From: Flammeovirgaceae bacterium
GTDB taxonomy: Bacteria; Bacteroidota; Bacteroidia; Cytophagales; Cyclobacteriaceae
Direction of reading: 5' to 3'
Assembly (NCBI GenBank): GCA_024638265.1
Contig: JAHEKQ010000020.1
Location: 1-43,820 of the forward strand
Length of the DNA: 43,820 nt
Part shown: positions 1-7,917 of the stretch, in pieces
How the letters are laid out: the number at the start of each line of letters is the position of its first letter
Position numbering within the stretch: the stretch's first letter is position 1
Program-made: the position numbers and the translations under genes
Notes under the pieces: model-generated
Seen by the model: the letters and a program-made list of their open reading frames with translations, nothing else
Databases searched by the model: none
What the model was told of the DNA's origin: nothing

Positions 1-708
1 TTCTTCCTGGCTGACATCAATTACCCGGTCTACCCGATCAGGCTCAAATATTTTCGGTAAGAATTCTGGGGACCACCGCCGGATTCCCGGAATGGATGAA
101 CCATCGGTTGGCTGGGTACCAACAATTTGTATTTCGGGATTTTGCTCCTTGAGGTATCGCGAGACCCCCATAATTGTCCCAGTGGTTCCCATTGCAGATA
201 CAAAATGAGTAATCTTTCCCTCCGTGTCCCTCCAGATCTCAGGGCCTGTGGTATTGTAATGCATCCTGTAATTGTCGGGATTGGAAAACTGGTTGAGAAT
301 ATGGTAGCCTTCACTCTGTGACATCTCTTCTGCGAGAGTTCTTGAGAATTCTATGGTTTTTTCCGCTGGAGTGAGTATTACATCTGCTCCATAGGCTTTC
401 ATTGTAATGATCCTCTCTTCGGTGGAATTATCCGGCATGATCAGGGTCATTCTTAAACCCAGGAGTTGGGCGATCATTGCCAGGGCAATACCGGTGTTTC
501 CACTTGTAGCCTCCACAAGCCGATCTCCCTTTTTAATTTCTCCCCGGTCGAGGGCTCCCTGGAGCATCCCTAATGCGGCCCGGTCCTTAACACTACCACC
601 GGGGTTTTGACCCTCCAATTTCCCGAGGATCTTAACATGGGGATTTTCCGGAATCACCGAAAGTTCTACAAGTGGGGTGTTCCCTATAAGGTCGGTAAGC
701 CTGTTCAA
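1..708 (-). CDS. cysM: Cysteine synthase (O-acetylserine sulfhydrylase), CysM-like, 3' end outside window
   Basis: Makes cysteine from O-acetylserine and sulfide with pyridoxal phosphate in the cytoplasm. The 236 codons in view hold the family hallmarks: LIGNTPLV near residues 7-14, the PLP lysine in GGSVKDR (K41), and the phosphate-binding loop GTTGTIMG. The spacing and the GTQPTDGSSIPGIRRW stretch resemble CysM-type enzymes more than CysK. The frame is open to the left edge, so about 60 C-terminal residues are missing. I place the start at TTG 706-708 because it gives the normal short N-terminus (MNRLTDLIGN) and overlaps the TGA of the upstream serine acetyltransferase gene as TTGA, which suggests translational coupling. 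No ATG fits in frame nearby. Substrate preference between CysK and CysM types is not settled by the sequence. Confidence 0.92.
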   Translation of the reverse strand, partial: MNRLTDLIGNTPLVELSVIPENPHVKILGKLEGQNPGGSVKDRAALGMLQGALDRGEIKKGDRLVEATSGNTGIALAMIAQLLGLRMTLIMPDNSTEERIITMKAYGADVILTPAEKTIEFSRTLAEEMSQSEGYHILNQFSNPDNYRMHYNTTGPEIWRDTEGKITHFVSAMGTTGTIMGVSRYLKEQNPEIQIVGTQPTDGSSIPGIRRWSPEFLPKIFEPDRVDRVIDVSQEE

Positions 709-1523
709 TGATCTTTGATTTCTGTTTGAATACCGTCTTCAATTTTTGCACGATAATAGATTTTAGACCCAGCGGGTACTGATTCTGTAATCCAGACATT
801 TCCGCCAATGATGCTATTGTCCCCAATATGGGTATTTCCCCCCAGGATTGTCGCACCGGAATAGATCACCACATTGTTTCCAATGGTGGGATGTCTTTTC
901 TTCTCAGCGTCCTCCTTATTCACAGAAAGTGCTCCCAGTGTTACCCCCTGGTATATTTTTACACGATCCCCAATTTCTGTGGTTTCCCCAATCACAACAC
1001 CTGTCCCATGATCTATGCAGAAGAAATGTCCGATCCTGGCGCCCGGATGAATATCTATCCCCGTTTTACTATGAGCATGTTCTGTAATAATTCTGGGGAT
1101 CATTGGAACTCCGAGTTTTCTGAGCTCCCGTGCCACCCTGTAAGCGGCAATCGCATAAAATCCCGGGTAGGAACGAATTACTTCGTGTTTACTTTTTGCT
1201 GCAGGATCACCTTCAAATATAGCCGTAATGTCTTCTTCGATCCGCTCATGAATATAGGGCAGTTGATCGAAGAAACTGTCTACGATAAGGTCCGGATCCA
1301 TGGAGTCTATATCCAGGTTTCTTGTCAAAATCTGGTCAAGCCTAACTTTCAGGCTCTCAAGGTGTAATTCAAATTCTTTTCGGGAACTGAACTTATTTTT
1401 TGAATAATCCGGAAACAATACTCCCAGCAGATCCTGGAAGAAATTACTCATTACCTCGGGAGACGGACACTTGGGGCATTCCCGGTGGTTTTCATACAGC
1501 TTATCAATAAATCCTTCATCCAT
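705..1523 (-). CDS. epsC: Serine O-acetyltransferase (EpsC/CysE family)
   Basis: Forms O-acetylserine from serine and acetyl-CoA, the substrate of the gene that follows. The 272-residue protein has a helical N-terminal domain (about 1-110) and a left-handed hexapeptide beta-helix from about residue 140, including HPGARIG, the catalytic-type segment IDHGTGVVIGET and GGNVWITESVPAG. The length and the extended N-terminus match the EpsC subgroup rather than short enteric CysE. Start ATG at 1521-1523. The stop overlaps the start of cysM, so both enzymes of the last two steps of cysteine synthesis are made from one transcript. Upstream on this strand a TTTTGACA box followed by TATAAT (about 1551-1577) could be its promoter; this is weak evidence. 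Confidence 0.93.
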   Translation of the reverse strand: MDEGFIDKLYENHRECPKCPSPEVMSNFFQDLLGVLFPDYSKNKFSSRKEFELHLESLKVRLDQILTRNLDIDSMDPDLIVDSFFDQLPYIHERIEEDITAIFEGDPAAKSKHEVIRSYPGFYAIAAYRVARELRKLGVPMIPRIITEHAHSKTGIDIHPGARIGHFFCIDHGTGVVIGETTEIGDRVKIYQGVTLGALSVNKEDAEKKRHPTIGNNVVIYSGATILGGNTHIGDNSIIGGNVWITESVPAGSKIYYRAKIEDGIQTEIKDH

Positions 1524-1559
1524 AGTTAACCATTAACGGTCTGGGGCATATTATAGTTC

Positions 1560-1590
1560 TTTGGTATGATGTCAAAACTCCTTAATTTCG
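1560..1590 (+). promoter_or_regulatory. Candidate Bacteroidota primary-sigma promoter for the 1622-4114 operon
   Basis: TTTG at 1560-1563 is followed by exactly 19 bases and then TAATTTCG at 1583-1590, one mismatch from the TAnnTTTG element known for the Bacteroidota primary sigma factor. It ends about 30 bases before the TTG start of the CPBP gene. Confidence 0.5.
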
Positions 1591-1621
1591 GCGCGCCAAC
1601 TCTGGTATAAACTGGAATAAA

Positions 1622-2338
1622 TTGCTTGACTTTTTCACATCGGGAGACCGTGCGGTAACCCAATTTAATTTTGCCCTGATTGGAACAACATTGTTCTATT
1701 CCGTTTATTGGTTTTCCAGTCGGTCCAGACAGTTTATCCGACTCTTTGGAGGGGGAGAATCAACGGTTAGCAGATGGACGGTGATCAGGGTATCAGGCCT
1801 TTTTTTTATGGGTATTTTCCCCGCGATTTTATTGGTAGGGTTTGATATAATGTCTCTCGAGGAGGTGGGTTTTAACAGCAAATGGCATCCCAATACCTGG
1901 CTATGGCTAATGATCCTTACGGTACTAACCCTGGTCTTAAACCTCGCGGTAACGCGCACTAAGGAGAATCTTCAACAATATCCACAGATCAGGTCGGAGC
2001 GGTGGACTAAACGGACATTTTTTTACGAGTTTAGTGGATGGGCTGCTTATTTGCTGGGTTACGAATTCCTTTTTCGGGGAGTGCTGCTTTTTGGTACTAT
2101 ACCGCTAGTTGGTGAAACGGCGGCTATCGCGATTAACGTAGCAATCTACTCAATGGCTCATATGGTCAAGAACTGGCTGGAAACTTTCGGATCCGTTTTA
2201 CTTGGCGTTGTGCTGTGTTACCTTACTATCCTTTCCGGAAGTATCTGGTTTGCACTTATCCTGCATATCATTCAAGCGTGGATAAATTCTTTCTTATCGT
2301 TTAGGAACCACCCCGATATGCGCTATGGGCGTAGATAA
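1622..2338 (+). CDS. CPBP family intramembrane metalloprotease-like protein
   Basis: A 238-residue polytopic membrane protein with about seven hydrophobic segments. The CPBP (Abi/Rce1-like) motifs appear in order: EFLFRG near residue 145 (EExxxR-like, with tyrosine in place of the first glutamate), SMAHM near 180 (the FxxxH-type histidine) and LHIIQAWIN near 222. Members are membrane proteases or act in prenyl-protein processing and bacteriocin immunity; the substrate here is unknown. The start is TTG 1622-1624, chosen because the first ATG in frame would cut into the first membrane segment; it is the least certain part of this call. The gene overlaps the next one by 14 bases, so the three genes 1622-4114 form an operon. 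Confidence 0.8.
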   Translation: MLDFFTSGDRAVTQFNFALIGTTLFYSVYWFSSRSRQFIRLFGGGESTVSRWTVIRVSGLFFMGIFPAILLVGFDIMSLEEVGFNSKWHPNTWLWLMILTVLTLVLNLAVTRTKENLQQYPQIRSERWTKRTFFYEFSGWAAYLLGYEFLFRGVLLFGTIPLVGETAAIAINVAIYSMAHMVKNWLETFGSVLLGVVLCYLTILSGSIWFALILHIIQAWINSFLSFRNHPDMRYGRR

Positions 2339-3320
2339 ACGAGTTTTTGTAACCGGCGCCACGGGTTTTATTGGCGAAAATCTCTGCAAAAGCCTTTCAA
2401 AGAAAAATATCAAGGTCAATGCCCTGGTACGAAATCCCAATAAATCACCTGACCTCGTATCAGATCCTAACGTCAGCTTAATCCGAGGCGACCTACTTTC
2501 AAAAGATGATCTTTTACGAGCTTCAGAGGGTTGTTCCGAAAGCTACCACATCGCAGGATTTGTGGAACCCTGGCATCCTCAAGAATCCTATTTTTATAAA
2601 ATAAATGTGGATGGCACCCAAAATGTACTGGAAGCAACCAAAGAGAATGGAATCCAAAAGGTAGTATTTACCTCTACCGCCGGGGTATTTGGCCCCAGCA
2701 TCTCAGGTCGGGTAACCGAAAAGACTATAAAACAAATTCCACTTACGACGCATTACGAACGATCAAAGGAGGAAGCAGAAAAAGTAGCCAGGCAATACTC
2801 ATCATTGGGAATGGACGTTGTCATTGTAAATCCTACCAGGGTGTACGGAAGGGGGCAAATCTCAAAAAGTAATGCAGTGACACTTCTGATCGATCGCTAT
2901 AGTAGAGGGAAATGGAGAATTTTGCCCGGTAATGGTAATAAACTGGGAAATTATGTCCATATAGAAGATGTGGTACAGGGTCATTTGCTTGCAATGGAAA
3001 AAGGCCGTTCCGGGGAAAACTATCTTCTAGGTGGTGAGAGTGTCACCTATCGGGAATTATTCAATATAATCGCAGAAGAATCGGGTAAGAATCACTGGAT
3101 GATTCCATTATCGAGCAGGATAATTATATTTGTATCGTATTTGCAAGAAATACAAGCGAACCTATTTAACAGTCCACCCTTAATTACGTCCGGTTTTGCG
3201 AAGAAATACCTCTACAATTGGGACAATGACAGTTCAAAAGCAGAAAGAGAATTGGGTTATCGTCCAAGATCGCTCCGGGACGGAATCAGGGATACACTAG
3301 AATGGCTAAGTAATAAGTGA
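2325..3320 (+). CDS. NAD(P)-dependent epimerase/dehydratase (extended SDR)
   Basis: A 331-residue cytoplasmic oxidoreductase. The Rossmann glycine motif TGATGFIG is at residues 10-17, the DxxD-like RGDLL turn follows near 55, the catalytic serine region FTSTAGVFG is near 114 and the YxxxK pair (YERSK) near 144-148. The family includes dihydroflavonol-4-reductase-like and hopanoid HpnA-like enzymes; I cannot name the substrate. Start ATG 2325, inside the end of the CPBP gene. Its TGA overlaps the GTG of the next gene. Co-location with a second SDR suggests a short pathway acting on a lipid or isoprenoid substrate, but this is inference only. Confidence 0.9.
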   Translation: MGVDKRVFVTGATGFIGENLCKSLSKKNIKVNALVRNPNKSPDLVSDPNVSLIRGDLLSKDDLLRASEGCSESYHIAGFVEPWHPQESYFYKINVDGTQNVLEATKENGIQKVVFTSTAGVFGPSISGRVTEKTIKQIPLTTHYERSKEEAEKVARQYSSLGMDVVIVNPTRVYGRGQISKSNAVTLLIDRYSRGKWRILPGNGNKLGNYVHIEDVVQGHLLAMEKGRSGENYLLGGESVTYRELFNIIAEESGKNHWMIPLSSRIIIFVSYLQEIQANLFNSPPLITSGFAKKYLYNWDNDSSKAERELGYRPRSLRDGIRDTLEWLSNK

Positions 3321-4114
3321 ACAGACCTACTAAATACGCTATCGTCACCGGTTCCAGCTCAGGGTTGGGAAGGAGTTTTGCTCACCAGCTAGCTGGTATG
3401 GGCTATGGATTACTCCTGGTGGCTCTTGACGATGTGCACCTTGAAAACACTCGCAGGGAAATTGAAAAAAACTATGAGATCGATGTAAGGGCATTCGGAA
3501 CTGACCTGAGTGATCACTGTGCAGCAGAAAAAGTTTCACAATGGGTGGAAGAACAGGATGTACCTATTAGCATTTTGATCAATAATGTAGGTGTAGGTTA
3601 TGTTTCCGGTTTTCTTGAAATGCCTTTGGATTACTACGAAAAAGTAGTGAACCTCAATGCCATAGTTATGATGAAATTATCTTACCTGGTATTGCCACGG
3701 CTCATGAAAGAGGAAAACGCATATATACTCAACATTGGCAGTATTGCGAGTCTCTTCCCTGCCCCCTACAAAGCGATCTATTCGGCATCCAAACATTTTG
3801 TAAAGAGTTTCTCCTATGCGCTCCGTGAGGAACTTAAGAATGATGTGAAAGTAAGTGTAGCTTTCCCGGCAGGTATATATACAAATGAAAGCATAAAAGA
3901 CCGGGCACATAAATTCGGATGGCTGGCCCGACTGGGAATGCTTGAACCTGAAAAAGTGGCCAGACAATGTCTTCGGGGAATGTTCCGTGGACAAAGAAGG
4001 ATTATGCCTGGAAATGCCCCGGTAGTATATTCCCGGATAAGAGACGTACTCGGCTATCGGCTGACCATGTCCATACTAATGAGAAACTTCAAGAAAGGCA
4101 TAATTAACCACTGA
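3317..4114 (+). CDS. Classical short-chain dehydrogenase/reductase
   Basis: A 265-residue enzyme with the complete classical SDR signature: TGSSSGLG near residue 11 (cofactor binding), NNVGVG near 90, the catalytic serine in NIGSIAS near 140 and YSASK near 155. The C-terminal region (about 200-265, rich in Arg/Lys and hydrophobic residues) resembles DltE-like or ketosteroid-type SDRs that associate with membranes. The GTG start at 3317 overlaps the upstream stop as GTGA, which implies coupled translation. The gene converges on nosY with only four bases between the two stop codons. Substrate unknown. Confidence 0.9.
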   Translation: MNRPTKYAIVTGSSSGLGRSFAHQLAGMGYGLLLVALDDVHLENTRREIEKNYEIDVRAFGTDLSDHCAAEKVSQWVEEQDVPISILINNVGVGYVSGFLEMPLDYYEKVVNLNAIVMMKLSYLVLPRLMKEENAYILNIGSIASLFPAPYKAIYSASKHFVKSFSYALREELKNDVKVSVAFPAGIYTNESIKDRAHKFGWLARLGMLEPEKVARQCLRGMFRGQRRIMPGNAPVVYSRIRDVLGYRLTMSILMRNFKKGIINH

Positions 4115-4129
4115 GATTTCAAAAATCTC
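4113..4129. terminator. Short stem-loop shared by two converging genes
   Basis: GAGATTT (4113-4119) and AAATCTC (4123-4129) form a perfect 7-bp inverted repeat with a 3-base loop. It overlaps the stop codons of the SDR gene (+) and of nosY (-). No long U tract follows on either strand, so termination is possible but weakly supported. Confidence 0.35.
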
Positions 4130-4919
4130 TCCGCTTGGAAGACCTCACCATCATATAAGCCGGTGTAGTCATCCACAGTAAGAGCATAATCCCTGAAATT
4201 ACAATCCCCCAGTTACTGCCGAAAAACGTTTGGAAAACAGCTCCGGTATAGCCCATAAGAGCTGAAATATCCAATTTTATCAGCACGAGAATCCTTGAGA
4301 GATCGATGGGATTAAGCATGCTCATCAAGAGTGAAAATTGATCGATAGGGTAATTCTCAAATATCAATAACAGGCTGAGAAATATACCATCATAAATCAC
4401 GGCGAAGAACAACCACAACAGGACAGAATAGCCAAAACCCTTTATCCTGTTTGAATTTCTCAGGCTAATCCACATGGAGAGGCCTGTAAATGAGAAGGTC
4501 AATGCCATACCGATGAATATCAGCATGATAAAATTGAAGATCTCCGCAGAGTTCGCCAGTCCGAAAATTAGAAATGGCAATCCCAACCCAATGACCAGGC
4601 TGAGGGAAAGTGATAGGGATACCCCGAGATACTGGCCCATAAATATCCTGCTCCTCCTGATAGGCTGAGCTATTAATAGCTCCGTGAATTCCCTGGAATT
4701 ATAGTAAAACATCACCCCAAACAAGGTGCCAATCAATGGGGTTAGAATGATAATGATATTCATGATCGTAATCACCGAAGATGACAGGTCATTATTCAGA
4801 AACAGCAGAATAAACCCAAGCAAGAGGTAAAACAGCAGGTAAACTATGATCCATTTAGCCCGGATCATGTCCTTAAAACTATATTTGAAGATCAACCACA
4901 TCTTTTCCGTGAATTTCAT
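4119..4919 (-). CDS. nosY: NosY, ABC transporter permease of the nitrous oxide reductase maturation system
   Basis: A 266-residue inner-membrane protein with about six hydrophobic helices, of the ABC-2 permease type. It works with the ATPase NosF and the periplasmic NosD to supply the sulfur needed for the CuZ centre of NosZ. The assignment rests on its place directly after nosD and nosF. The chosen ATG at 4917-4919 makes it overlap nosF by 41 bases; a second ATG seven codons in (4901) would also give a full protein. It is the last gene of the nos operon, and its stop lies in a small hairpin shared with the converging SDR gene. Confidence 0.9.
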   Translation of the reverse strand: MKFTEKMWLIFKYSFKDMIRAKWIIVYLLFYLLLGFILLFLNNDLSSSVITIMNIIIILTPLIGTLFGVMFYYNSREFTELLIAQPIRRSRIFMGQYLGVSLSLSLSLVIGLGLPFLIFGLANSAEIFNFIMLIFIGMALTFSFTGLSMWISLRNSNRIKGFGYSVLLWLFFAVIYDGIFLSLLLIFENYPIDQFSLLMSMLNPIDLSRILVLIKLDISALMGYTGAVFQTFFGSNWGIVISGIMLLLWMTTPAYMMVRSSKRRDF

Positions 4920-5601
4920 TTACAATGGCCCGCTCAAGTGAATCCTGTTGCGTGCTTAGTTTTAGATCTGTTACAAACCCGCGGTACACCATTCTTCCTT
5001 CCAGCAGGTATACGATCTCATCAGCGAGTTCGTCTACAATACCCATAATATGGGTGGTAAGTAATATGAGTTTACCCATATCACGGTGCGACTTGATCAA
5101 CTCCTTCAATTTGACAGTGCTTACCGGGTCGAGGCCGACAGTTGGCTCATCCAGGATCAGGATCTCACTCTTGCACATAAAGCTCAGCACTACATTGACT
5201 TTCTGCCGGGTTCCACCTGAAAGATTCCCAAGTTTCTCGCTGAGGAATTGTTCGAGCCCGAAGAGACTTACCAACTCCATATACTTTGAATCAACAGCCC
5301 TGAGATCCCTGATAATGGCCAGCAATTCTTTCACACTGAGATTCTCAGGAAATGTAGCTATCTGTGGCAGGTATGCTATTTCGTTACGATAATTATAATC
5401 TTTGCTTATATCGATTCCATTAACCCGGATTGTACCATTGTCAGGGAGCACCATTCCCAGTATAGTTTTCAGAAGAGTGGTTTTTCCCGATCCATTGGGC
5501 CCCAGGATTCCAATTATTCCCGGCTCATTAAATTCCAATGAAATGTCCTTGAGAACCTCCAACTTCCTATACTTTTTCGATATCTCCTGTATTGCTACCA
5601 T
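4879..5601 (-). CDS. nosF: NosF, ABC transporter ATPase for NosZ maturation
   Basis: A 240-residue cytoplasmic ATPase with Walker A GPNGSGKTT near residues 34-42, the Q-loop YLPQ near 78, the ABC signature LSGGTRQK near 127 and Walker B ILILDEPT near 148, followed by the switch histidine in LLTTHIMG. It powers the NosY permease. Start ATG 5599-5601 overlaps the end of nosD by a few bases, and its 3' end overlaps nosY, so the three maturation genes are translated together. Confidence 0.95.
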   Translation of the reverse strand: MVAIQEISKKYRKLEVLKDISLEFNEPGIIGILGPNGSGKTTLLKTILGMVLPDNGTIRVNGIDISKDYNYRNEIAYLPQIATFPENLSVKELLAIIRDLRAVDSKYMELVSLFGLEQFLSEKLGNLSGGTRQKVNVVLSFMCKSEILILDEPTVGLDPVSTVKLKELIKSHRDMGKLILLTTHIMGIVDELADEIVYLLEGRMVYRGFVTDLKLSTQQDSLERAIVNEIHGKDVVDLQI

Positions 5602-6827
5602 TTTATCTTCTTCATACTGGGTTGGTCATCCATTAAATTATCAGGGGTAAATACCGGGGTCACCCTTTCTGAAAAATTGATGATATCAATAAAAAAGCTT
5701 CTCAAAAGTACGATGGTCTCCGGTGTTCGATTTACCACATAGGAGAACAATTTTACGGGCCGGTAAGGTATGTCTCCCCAACCATCCCGATCAATATCAT
5801 ATCCGGAATAAGAACTCCAGAAGTTTCCCTGGAACAGGTTGTCGTTCAGCTTTGAATTGTAGCTCACGTCAAAGGAATTAGAAATGAAATTATTGGATGT
5901 GAACTGGTTAACATAGCAACCTCCTGTTACCCTAATAGCCCACCCATTTTGGATAAAATCATTATTCCTGTAATAAATCCGTGAGGACCCATCAACGCTT
6001 ATCGCGACCGTATTCTTTTCAAACAGGTTCATTTTAATCTCGGCATCATAGATCTCTTTCAGGAGCAGTCCATAGGAGCTCGTACCCCAATTGTGCGAAA
6101 ACCGGTTGTTGATCATCTTGATATTTTTGGAGAACATCACGGCCACCCCCGCCCCATTGTTGTAAAAATAGTTATCGAGGTAATCATCGTCATTGGAAAA
6201 CATGTAATGCAGTCCGTAACGGGTATTGTGATGACTCCTGTTTGCAATCACATAACTGTCATCTACAAATTCGAAGTATATGCCATCTCTGAGTCCACTA
6301 AGATCGTTTCCTTCCACCCGGGCGTTTTTGCAGTGCCAAAGATGGATACCGTTGCCCGAGTCAAATTCCCTGCTGAAGCGTCCTTTAACAATGTTATCCT
6401 TTACAACTACGTTCGAAGATTTCTCCAACCTGATCCCAAAGAATACATCCTCCAGGTGATTGTCAGAAATCTCCAGATAATCGGCCCGAAAGGAGTAGAT
6501 AGCAGCGTAATCCTCTGTATGTGATATACCCACCCTGCGAATATCAAAGCCGGTGAAACTGACACTATCCGATAATATCTTTACGATATATCCCTTGTCC
6601 TCTCCATCGAGGACTGGCCGGTTCAGACCCCTTAAGGTTATGGGTTTAGTTATTACCATATTATGAATAGGGTAGATTCCCTTATGAACAAGGACTGTAT
6701 CGTGGGGGGAGGCTGATTCAATGGCAGAGGGTACGGTCTTGAATTGACAATCAGAGCAGACCTCAATCTGTCCAAAAACGCTGGCCGAGATCATAAGACA
6801 AGTCAATATGCCCAGGAATCGACTCAT
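5595..6827 (-). CDS. nosD: NosD, periplasmic beta-helix protein for CuZ assembly
   Basis: A 410-residue exported protein. The first 19 residues form a Sec signal peptide ending in VFGQ. The rest is a parallel right-handed beta-helix of the CASH/NosD type: many short turns with Asn-rich corners (SDNHLED, VKDNIVKG, MINNRFSHNWG). A CSDC pair sits just after the signal peptide. NosD acts with NosF and NosY in sulfur delivery to the CuZ cluster of NosZ. The start overlaps the stop of nosL by four bases (ATGA). Confidence 0.93.
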   Translation of the reverse strand: MSRFLGILTCLMISASVFGQIEVCSDCQFKTVPSAIESASPHDTVLVHKGIYPIHNMVITKPITLRGLNRPVLDGEDKGYIVKILSDSVSFTGFDIRRVGISHTEDYAAIYSFRADYLEISDNHLEDVFFGIRLEKSSNVVVKDNIVKGRFSREFDSGNGIHLWHCKNARVEGNDLSGLRDGIYFEFVDDSYVIANRSHHNTRYGLHYMFSNDDDYLDNYFYNNGAGVAVMFSKNIKMINNRFSHNWGTSSYGLLLKEIYDAEIKMNLFEKNTVAISVDGSSRIYYRNNDFIQNGWAIRVTGGCYVNQFTSNNFISNSFDVSYNSKLNDNLFQGNFWSSYSGYDIDRDGWGDIPYRPVKLFSYVVNRTPETIVLLRSFFIDIINFSERVTPVFTPDNLMDDQPSMKKIKW

Positions 6828-7234
6828 TTCAGGTAATTAGACATTGTTTGCCATTTGAATACCGGGATTTGTCCTGTGTAAACAGCCGCTTCCGTAGAAT
6901 CGGTGAAGGCTGTCAGGTTTGCTCCCATTGGGGAAGGGATTTTCTCGCTTATAACAAAGTAGGCATCCGATACCTCCGTCAGTTTGCCGGGTTCGTCTAC
7001 TGTGGAAACGAGCATCATGACGGGTTCTATCTCGAGATTTCTCAAATCCCGGAACATGCATTCTATCGCGTCGAACTTGAAGGGTTTACCTTTATCGGTA
7101 ACGTACTGTGCGCTGTGACTCTGATCAACGATGGTCATGGAACAGTAGTGACACTGGTCCATCCCGTAGTTAATCTCCACCGGTTTGACCTCGCAAGCCG
7201 CGAGGACGATCAATATAAGAAGCCAATTTTTCAT
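6824..7234 (-). CDS. nosL: NosL, copper chaperone lipoprotein
   Basis: A 136-residue lipoprotein. The lipobox LAAC puts the modified cysteine at residue 14. The metal site YGMDQCHYCSM (about residues 24-34) is the conserved MDxCxxCxM pattern of NosL, which binds Cu(I) and hands it to NosZ. Anchored to a membrane on the periplasmic side. It overlaps nosD by four bases and follows a small membrane-protein gene by 42 bases. Confidence 0.95.
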   Translation of the reverse strand: MKNWLLILIVLAACEVKPVEINYGMDQCHYCSMTIVDQSHSAQYVTDKGKPFKFDAIECMFRDLRNLEIEPVMMLVSTVDEPGKLTEVSDAYFVISEKIPSPMGANLTAFTDSTEAAVYTGQIPVFKWQTMSNYLK

Positions 7235-7276
7235 TTCTACCGTGAATTTGGATTCTGTTATCTATTAAAATATCGG

Positions 7277-7840
7277 TCATTCACCCCTGGCCCTAAAAAA
7301 GGCCAGAACGGCGAGCAACATCCCCCCCATCAGCAAATATGTCCCTATCATGGGGGTTGAGACTGCTGTAAAATTCAAGATGTCCTTACTGCCAATCAAG
7401 GGAGGTTGATATCCCTGGCCGGGGATCTTTATTGCCGCGGTGGGATCGAGATTATGGCCATAGTCGTACTCCCAAAGATAGAAGTCATACATCCCAAGTA
7501 TGCCCAATATCGCAACAATAATCAGCCATACCATGTAAAATTTCCTGTTTCCGATAAATCCCGCTATCAAACCGAGGACCGTCGCACCAATCACAATACC
7601 CGGGAAATACCTGAACTCGGGAATTTTTTCGGGAATCGGTTTCATCCCCACATAATGATTCATGAGATTGATATTCTTAAGGTCGTTTTCGTTGTGATCA
7701 GCGATCTTATTGATCCAGATCTCCATACCAATTGGTTCGGGATATTGTGGAGCCTTTAAGGTGATCTTCCACATAGGAAATACAAAAAGTGATAACAGGA
7801 GCAAAGCACCTACTATCATAAATATTTGAGATTTTTTCAT
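7277..7840 (-). CDS. Four-helix membrane protein of the nos operon, function unknown
   Basis: A 187-residue protein with one N-terminal membrane helix (about 6-22), a periplasmic loop of about 55 residues and three more helices towards the C-terminus. The frame is open further upstream to 7912, but I chose ATG 7838-7840 because MKKSQIFMIVGALLLL is a normal membrane N-terminus and GGTCAAATA lies just before it. It carries no heme motif and no conserved Cys pair. Its position between nosZ and nosL suggests a role in NosZ assembly or electron supply, as expected for the ORF often found there in clade II nos clusters. I cannot give it a biochemical function. Confidence 0.8.
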   Translation of the reverse strand: MKKSQIFMIVGALLLLSLFVFPMWKITLKAPQYPEPIGMEIWINKIADHNENDLKNINLMNHYVGMKPIPEKIPEFRYFPGIVIGATVLGLIAGFIGNRKFYMVWLIIVAILGILGMYDFYLWEYDYGHNLDPTAAIKIPGQGYQPPLIGSKDILNFTAVSTPMIGTYLLMGGMLLAVLAFFRARGE

Positions 7841-7917
7841 TATTTGACCTTTATGGGGTGAAGGGGGCAGCCGGTAGAAATGTTGTGGACGAGGCTGCCC
7901 CCATGTTGACAAATCAA

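Noticed and set aside
828-1367. Plus-strand open frame of 179 codons
   Set aside because: It is antisense to epsC, whose hexapeptide repeats and catalytic motifs are clear on the minus strand.
7841-7912. Upstream extension of the four-helix nos protein
   Set aside because: The extra 24 residues are polar and proline-rich ahead of a normal membrane start; a ribosome-site-like GGTC precedes ATG 7838-7840.
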